DNA of 64,000 bases, taken from positions 14,211,701 through 14,275,700 of the forward strand of contig JAVTVX010000004.1 in NCBI GenBank assembly GCA_033439265.1. Direction: 5' to 3'. The stretch comes from Dillenia suffruticosa (lineage: Eukaryota > Streptophyta > Magnoliopsida > Dilleniales > Dilleniaceae). Under the pieces are notes generated by a model, which saw only the letters and a list, made by a program, of their open reading frames with translations, had not been told where the DNA came from and did no database searches. This document shows, piece after piece, positions 58,568 to 64,000 of this stretch. How positions within the stretch are numbered: position 1 is the stretch's first letter; each line of letters begins with the position of its first letter. The translations under genes were made by a program, and so were the position numbers.

Positions 58568-58952
58568 CTTAGGTGCTATATGAAGTTTGACTCTTGCAGA
58601 AATTGAAAGATCTAGGGTTCAATTGAGAGATTAGGTTTCAATTTTGAGAGATTAGGGTTTCAGGAGAAGAGGGAAAGTTTGAAATTTAGATGAATAATTA
58701 GATATGTCGATGTATCAATCATTCATATTCCATTTTGTATGTCACAGGTCGATATCTTCTAGTGCAAATCGACTTGTTTGATGATTTTATAAGTCATCAA
58801 GTCCACACATTATTGAAGGCATCGACCTGGTTGCCTATTGCTGCGCAGGTCGACATACTTAAATTCAGGTCGACATGTTTCCCTTCTAATTTTTGTTGTA
58901 AGTCGATATAACTTCACACTCTTTTAATTTGTTGACATATTTAAGAAATAGA
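58568..58952 (-). other. Non-coding segment between copia pol and the extra ORF
   Basis: Contains repeated GGTCGACAT/GGTCGATAT words (58745-58890) like those in the solo LTR. No coding sequence. Confidence 0.5.
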
Positions 58953-59863
58953 TCAACCTAAAGGTTGTTTCTCATATCTGTAAATACTATATTTTACATA
59001 TTTTCGTTTTAATTTCTTAATTTCTATCATTTCTAATTCCTTTCTGAGTTCACAAAATTTATTTTTATCCAAAGTTTTCATAAGGATGTCAGCAATTTGT
59101 TTTTGAGTCTCAATATACTCAAGAACAATTTCATTTTTTAGAACATGGTCTCTGATAAAGTAATGTCTTACTTCAATATTTTTGGTTCGCGAATGATAAA
59201 CTGGGTTCTTTGTTAGGTTTATTATATTTGTGTTATCACATTTAATTGGTTTACAATCGAAATCTAACCTATAGTTTTTCATTTGATGCTTGATCCTAAG
59301 GATCTATGTAGTACATTGTCCAATTGTCGAGTACCACTAATAACGTTTTTATCTATTTTGCATCCAGCAAAGTCGGCATCGCATAATCCATATAACTGAA
59401 AGTTTGAATTTTTGTCATACCAAACATCTAAATATATAGTTTCTTTTAAATATCTAAAGATTTTTTTGACTGATACTAAGTAGAATTCTTTTGGATCTGT
59501 TTAGAATATAGTACAAAGACATACACTAAATTGTATGTCTGGACTTGAAGCAGTGAGATACAATCGAAATCCAATCATGTTTCAGTATACTTTTTGGTAT
59601 ACTAAATTCATTTTTATATAATTTTATAGGTGTGCTCATTTGAGTAGCATTTCCCTTGCAATAAGTGAATCTAAATCTTTTAATATGGTCATTTGTATAT
59701 TTTGATTGATCGATGAAAAGTCCATTCTCTGATTGTTTAATTTGAAGTCCAAGAAAATAATTTAATTCTCCTATCATACTCATTTCAAATTCTCCTTGTA
59801 TTTTAGTTTCAAATTCGTCACACATTTTTGCACTAGTTCCTATGAAAATAGAGATAAAGAGAG
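58953..59863 (-). pseudogene. Copia pol: end of reverse transcriptase and RNase H
   Basis: 59863-59526 encodes the end of the reverse transcriptase (EFEMSMIGELNYFLGLQIKQ). 59282-58953 encodes the end of RNase H, with CDNTNIINLTKNP and HIRDHV-like text. The 59525-59283 stretch is in broken frames with stops. The usual YVDD catalytic motif is not present in the surviving text, replaced by a short gap before IFIGTS. Non-functional. Confidence 0.88.
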
Positions 59864-59873
59864 TTGTATCTAT

Positions 59874-60287
59874 GAGTTAATTACTTGCCTAATCCTTAAA
59901 GTTTGTTTGATTTTCTCAAATTAGTCCCTAAAGTTAGAAACTCTACCTTGTGGTACTCAAACTTCAAAAAGTGTAACGCATTAGTCCTTCCATCAATGAC
60001 GGTGACAGGCTGTCCGTTAAATGGTGAGTGTGGTGACGTGTCATGACGTGGCATCCTGACGTATCGTACGGATGCTAACTTGTGATTGCCACTCAGCATA
60101 TGAAGATATCTCATATTGTCACGTCAACATTAATGCTAAGGCGACACCACGTCATCATCTTAATTAATAAAATTTAATTTTTTAAAAATATATAAAAAAT
60201 AATATAAAAAATTAAAAGATTATTTATAAAAAATTAAATTTTAATTCTATTAAATTAAAAAATTCATCCTCTCTCTCGCCTCAATCT
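59874..60287 (+). repeat. Left terminal inverted repeat of the MULE
   Basis: Matches 61207-61603 in inverted orientation with scattered mismatches. It includes CACTTTTTGAA, CACGTCAACATTAATGCT and an AT-rich inner part ending in a CT-rich run. Confidence 0.88.
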
Positions 60288-60485
60288 CCTGCATAATTCC
60301 TTTCCTCAATCTCCTCTTCAATGTTGAATTTCAGTGGTTGATAGTGAGATCATTTGAATTTCGAGAACCATCTGCTCCGTCTTCCTCTGCATCGGCTACT
60401 TCATTCAAATCGAAAGAAAGGCAAGAACTTGCAACCTTCAACCCAGAAGCAAAGGCCCTTCCCGTGTTTTTGATTTTGCCATCTC

Positions 60486-60826
60486 TTGTCTCTCCTCTCC
60501 TCTTTTCTCTCTATGTTCGCTGGCCTCTTTTCTCTTTCCTTCTCTTCCCTCCTCTCTGACTGGAACTCTTCCGTCCACCAATGCAACTGGCACGGCGTCT
60601 CTTACGATCCCCTCTCTGCCCGAGTTATCGCCCTCAACCTTACCGGACCTGGTCTCGTCGAAACCCTATCCCTTTCCATTGGTCACCTCTCTCTGCTTCG
60701 GATGCTCTCCGTTCCCCACAACTTCTTCGGTGGCGGCATCCCTCGGAGCTTGGAAATCTTTGCCTTTTGGAGATCCTGGAGCTTCAAGACAACAATTTCT
60801 CCGAATGGGATTGTTTGGCTGCACCT
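60486..60826 (+). pseudogene. Captured N-terminal fragment of an LRR receptor-like gene
   Basis: The translation has a hydrophobic leader, then the LRR N-cap signature (LSDWNSSVHQCNWHGVSYD) and leucine-rich repeats (VIALNLTGPGLVETLSLSIG, LSLLRMLSVPHNFFGGGIP). At about 60752 the frame shifts by one base, and the LRR continues in the next frame as GNLCLLEILELQDNNFS. The cysteine of the usual GVSCD is a tyrosine here. The fragment then stops. It is consistent with capture from an LRR receptor-like kinase and is not functional. Confidence 0.85.
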
Positions 60827-60828
60827 TC

Positions 60829-61056
60829 TGTGATGCCATTAGCAAGGAATCAAGCATGTTTTTTGTATCCCTGAGCATCCTCTGAGGGAAAAAAGAACAG
60901 GATTGTTTGGATTAATGCATTTGATTTTTGAATCGAAGACGACGGAAATTGTACCTTTAATCCTTCCAAGCTTTTGTAGACAAGAGCTTGAAAAGCATGC
61001 TTTAGAGAATTAGAAATTTTGTGGACCAAACTGCTCGAAGGATTGTTCCAATGCAA
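60829..61056 (-). pseudogene. Captured antisense fragment of an unidentified gene with one intron
   Basis: On the minus strand an open segment (HKISNSLKHAFQALVYKSLE..) ends at 60955 before GTAC. It resumes at 60881 after TTTTTCCCTCAG, giving RMLRDTKNMLDSLLMASQ in the same frame. The 73-base gap looks like a retained intron, so capture was from genomic DNA. The protein family is not recognised. The fragment abuts the LRR fragment. Confidence 0.5.
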
Positions 61057-61206
61057 GATCGACCCCTCTTACTTTCGACCCCTCTTACTTTGGGCTTTCA
61101 TGGGATTAAAAGGTGGTTGGTAGTTGCCTATCACAGCAGGAGATTGAGGAGAGAGAGAGAGAAAGGATGGGTTTGGAATTGGGAGAGGAGAGAGAAAGGG
61201 GAGGGG

Positions 61207-61603
61207 AGGAGAGAGAGAGGATGAATTTTTTAATTTAATAGAATTAAAATTTAATTTTTTATAAATAATCTTTTAATTTTTTATTTTTTTTATATATTTA
61301 AAAAAAATAAATTTTATTAATTAAGATGATGACGTGGCATCACCACGTCAACATTAATGCTGACGTGGCAATATAAGATATTTCATATGCTGACGTGGCA
61401 ATGACAAGTTAGCATCCGTACGACATGTCAGGATGTCCGTCATGACATGTTATTATCTAATGGACAGTCTGTCGTTGTCATTGACAGAAGGACCAACGTG
61501 TTACACTTTTTGAAAATTGAGTACCACAAGGTAGCATTTTTAACTTTAGGGATTAATTTAGGAAAATCGAACAAACTTTAAGAACTAAGCAAGTAATTAA
61601 CTC
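61207..61603 (-). repeat. Right terminal inverted repeat of the MULE
   Basis: Inverted partner of 59874-60287, ending GCAAGTAATTAACTC. Confidence 0.88.
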
Positions 61604-61637
61604 TTATATCTATTTTTCTTTTTTCAAATTTGTTTTC

Positions 61638-63712
61638 TATTATTCAACTAGAGGGGAGGGGTGAATAGTTGAATATAGACTTTTTGACACTTTTTCTGAA
61701 TTTAAAACTATCTGACAGTAAATGAAAGCAAATAAAGAAGACACAAAGAATTTTTATAGTAGTTCCACCAAACCCGGAGTACGTCCACTCCTAGACTCCC
61801 CCTGGATTTTTCACTAAATGCTTAATTTGTAAAATTGATTACAGGTTCAAGTTCAATCTCATACAGTGTTACGTCAAAACACTACAATTCAATCTAACTC
61901 AGACTGAATTTTGGCTTCTCTAGGCTTAAGGCAGTGTCACACACTCCTTAGTTTTTTACACTCGATTTAATCTATAAATGAAAGTCAAGAATTGGGACTT
62001 ACTTTCCTCAGATTTGACACAATGAAAAATTAGGAGAGACACTTAATACAATTAAAAACTTTCAAGTGCACAGAGATGAGATTTTTCAGTATTTAATGAA
62101 GCTTTAATTCAAGTCGTTGTGAGTCGTTGTCCTCGTAATCTTCTCTATTTTCTGCTTCTTAATATTTATTGAGGCATTGAATAGATCCATTGAGGGTTGG
62201 TAGTGGTTGTTGCATCTGAACGTTACACATTTAATTTTCGTTATTAAAGCTTCTACAAGTGTTCCTTCGTTCTCATTGAATCTTCGTTCCTTTTATTGGT
62301 GCCTCTTTTAAATAAGCCAATCAAACTTTGTTTGTGTTGTAGTTGAACGTTAGCTTTGATAGAAAAGAAAACATTTCAGAGATCGAAGAAATAAGGGGTC
62401 CGTTAGGTTTAAATTTGTTTCCCAGATCTGGTTTCTAACATACGCAGGTCAACAAATCTATTGAGGATATCGACCTGAATTTGAATCATTTTTAGTGTAT
62501 TTCTATGTGAACAGGTTGACAAGATACTATTTCAGGTCGACAAGGAACTGTGCTAAATAAAATTGGTGGACATGTGATGTTTAATTGGTCGATATGTTCA
62601 TATGTGTCGACAAGTTTTTAACCATGTCGATGCATGATATTTCAGACTTTGTGAGAGGTAGGTCGACAGGTCATTTTGTGGTCATCGACCTATTACTGTC
62701 TAGATAATAAATTGCTCGATGCGTAGAGTTCAATTGGTCGATATTCATATGTTGTGTCGACACTGAGATGACAGGTTGACGTATGTTTTAATGAGCAGTT
62801 ACATATTAGGTCAACAAATCAGATAGCGTACATCGACATACAACTCTGTGATATTTAATTAGTGGAGTTGAGTAATTTAATTTGTCGATGTGTTTCTCCA
62901 GGTCAACAAGACTTATACTATGTCGATGTGCGTTTGTTTTAGAAACATAATAGACTGGTCGATATGTGTTCATCAAGGGTTGATGTGTCACTATTCATTT
63001 ATTGGTCAACATGTTTGAGGAAATTGGTTGATGTGTTTTGGCTAGGTCGACAAGTATAGTAATAGGTTGAAGTATGTGTTTCTGACTCAAGTGTTATTAG
63101 GTTGATGTATTAATCCAACAGGTTGATATGTTACTATTTGGACATTAAATTGGTCGACATAGTGTATGAAATTGGTAGACATGATGCTTTTAGGTTGATG
63201 TGTTGTAAAACAGGTTGATGTGGTTTTACAAAACAGGTTGATGTGTGTAGAGAGCAAGTTGATGTGTCATTATTCACAAATGCAATTGGTTGATGTGTTG
63301 AAGTGAATTGGTTGATTTGTTACTGTTCCTATACCTTTATGTCAACAAGGTTTGTGTAGATATCGATGTCCTAATATTCTCTTTTCTTAGTGTCAATGTC
63401 TGATATGTTCATGTTGATATGCTTGAGCAATTGGTGGATATGTAATTTTTATATTGGTCCACCTAACAACCTTTGGGTCGATGTGTGCTTGTGTAGGCTG
63501 AAGTGTTTAGACATATATTTTTATAGAAAACATTTGGGTTAGGTTGACAAGAACATCAAACGGGTCGATATATGTATGTGAATGTCACAGGTCGATGTGG
63601 TTTCAAAGCATGTCGACCTGTACTGTAAACTTCTGAATTTTCTAACTGTCTTCTTATTTTCTCAGACTATTTTTCTTCTGCCTTTCATCATCCAAACTTT
63701 ACTAGGTCAACA
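61638..63712 (-). mobile_element. Solo LTR of a Sirevirus-like copia element
   Basis: On the minus strand it starts TGTTGACCTAGT and ends CTAGTTGAATAATA. TTTTC is duplicated on both sides (61633-61637 and 63713-63717). The last 570 bases match the 3' LTR end of the host copia element at 57093-57665. A TATA-like TATTTAAAAG (complement of 62305-62314) lies between a repeat-rich U3 and the conserved part. The end is TA where CA is expected, a likely point change, since the other copy has CA. It is inserted in the reverse transcriptase of a copia element of its own or a related family. Confidence 0.78.
62440..63640. repeat. GGTCGACA/GGTTGATGTG motif-rich U3 of the solo LTR
   Basis: Words such as GGTCGACAAG, GGTCGATATG and GGTTGATGTGT recur about every 20-40 bases, more than 35 times, with no fixed period. 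Similar words occur at 58745-58890. They could be transcription-factor sites or remnants of a minisatellite. Confidence 0.7.
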
Positions 63713-63717
63713 TTTTC

Positions 63718-64000
63718 AATCATGAAGTTACTGTGCTTTTCATACCGAACTCTAAAAGTTTGTTTCAGATCATACAAGGCTTTGGTCAACTTGTAAACAT
63801 GTTCAAGACATTTTGGATCTTCAAAATCAGGTGGTCGTTCAATATATACGATTTCATTCAAATATTCATTCAGAAAGACACTCTTACCATCTATTTCATA
63901 TAGTTTAAAGTTTATATTAGAAGAGAAAGCAAGAAACATTCTGATTGCTTCCAATCTGGCCATTGGTGCATATGATTCATCATAGTCAATTCCTTCGTCT
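63718..64000 (-). pseudogene. Copia reverse transcriptase, N-terminal part
   Basis: Minus-strand frame with ARLEAIRMFLAFSS, YLNEIVYIERPPDFEDP and KALYDLKQ, the conserved start of copia reverse transcriptase. It continues upstream beyond the window edge. It stops at 63718 where the solo LTR begins. Removing the LTR and the MULE with one copy of each duplication leaves an open frame into the part at 59863. Confidence 0.9.

Larger units (their letters stand above)
59874..61603. mobile_element. Pack-MULE: Mutator-like element carrying gene fragments
   Basis: Long terminal inverted repeats of about 400 bp (59874-60287 and 61207-61603) begin GAGTTAATTACTTGC. They are flanked by a 10-bp duplication with one mismatch, TTGTATCTAT (59864-59873) and TTATATCTAT (61604-61613). 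No transposase is present. Between the repeats are two gene-derived fragments in opposite orientation. Long repeats, a 9-10 bp duplication and captured exons define a Pack-MULE. It lies in the copia reverse transcriptase. Confidence 0.9.
57093..64000 (-). mobile_element. Sirevirus-like Ty1/copia element, partial, with nested insertions
   Basis: Minus-strand pol (reverse transcriptase and RNase H) runs from the right edge down to 58953, and an extra ORF follows downstream (58567-57622). An LTR-type end lies at 57093 (minus strand ...AGTTGAATATCA). An extra ORF between pol and the 3' LTR is typical of Sireviruses. A MULE (59874-61603) and a solo LTR (61638-63712) split the reverse transcriptase. 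The 5' part of the element lies beyond the window. Confidence 0.8.

Overview
This window looks like nuclear DNA from a flowering plant. It has intron-containing transposase genes with GT-AG splice sites, an intronless plant-type cytosolic sulfotransferase gene, and dense nested plant transposons: CACTA/En-Spm, Ty3/gypsy, Ty1/copia of Sirevirus type, a Mutator-like element and a tRNA-derived SINE. The background is AT-rich with short GC-rich islands, many of which sit inside transposons. The sequence alone does not identify the species. The only gene that looks like an ordinary host gene and is intact is the sulfotransferase at 4667-5662 (minus strand).

Layout. 1-3.6 kb: fragments of LTR retroelements and a dispersed repeat. 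3.6-6.7 kb: the sulfotransferase gene with a TATA box. 6.7-12.8 kb: two independent solo LTRs of one family (7011-9673, 10390-12819), each with its own perfect 5-bp target duplication. 13.3-25.6 kb: a decayed Ty3/gypsy pol (RNase H to integrase) that received first a SINE-size insertion with a 15-bp target duplication and then an 11-kb CACTA-type element (14101-25103). The gypsy frame still reads across both insertion points. 25.7-34.5 kb: a non-autonomous CACTA element (25682-28207) and the 5' part of an old coding CACTA element (from 28693) with a broken TNP2-like gene. 34.5-36.8 kb: remains of a minus-strand Ty3/gypsy LTR. 37486-49520: a complete 12,035-bp CACTA element with ACC target duplications. 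51582-54330: another non-autonomous CACTA element. 54.6-57.1 kb: two partial copies of the repeat into which the 12-kb element inserted, one of which preserves the empty site. 57093-64000: a minus-strand Sirevirus-like copia element, cut by a MULE with captured gene fragments (59874-61603) and by a solo LTR (61638-63712). It runs off the right edge.

The 12-kb CACTA element is the most notable unit. It has two uninterrupted genes after splicing: a TNP2-like transposase (1,172 aa, four exons) and a Ptta/En-Spm (TNPA-like) protein (416 aa, six exons). Both termini are packed with palindromic TTCGTCGC/GCGACGAA motifs. Three internal arrays amplify a variant motif (TTCGTCCC/GGGACGAA) as 30-bp hairpin units just upstream of the transposase promoter. 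By analogy with En/Spm, the second protein probably binds such motifs and the TNP2-like protein cuts the ends. The arrays may be binding sites used for autoregulation; that last step is inference.

A second recurrent pattern is a tRNA-like segment (A-box and B-box) joined to a GC-rich block. It occurs four times, in three different non-coding CACTA elements.
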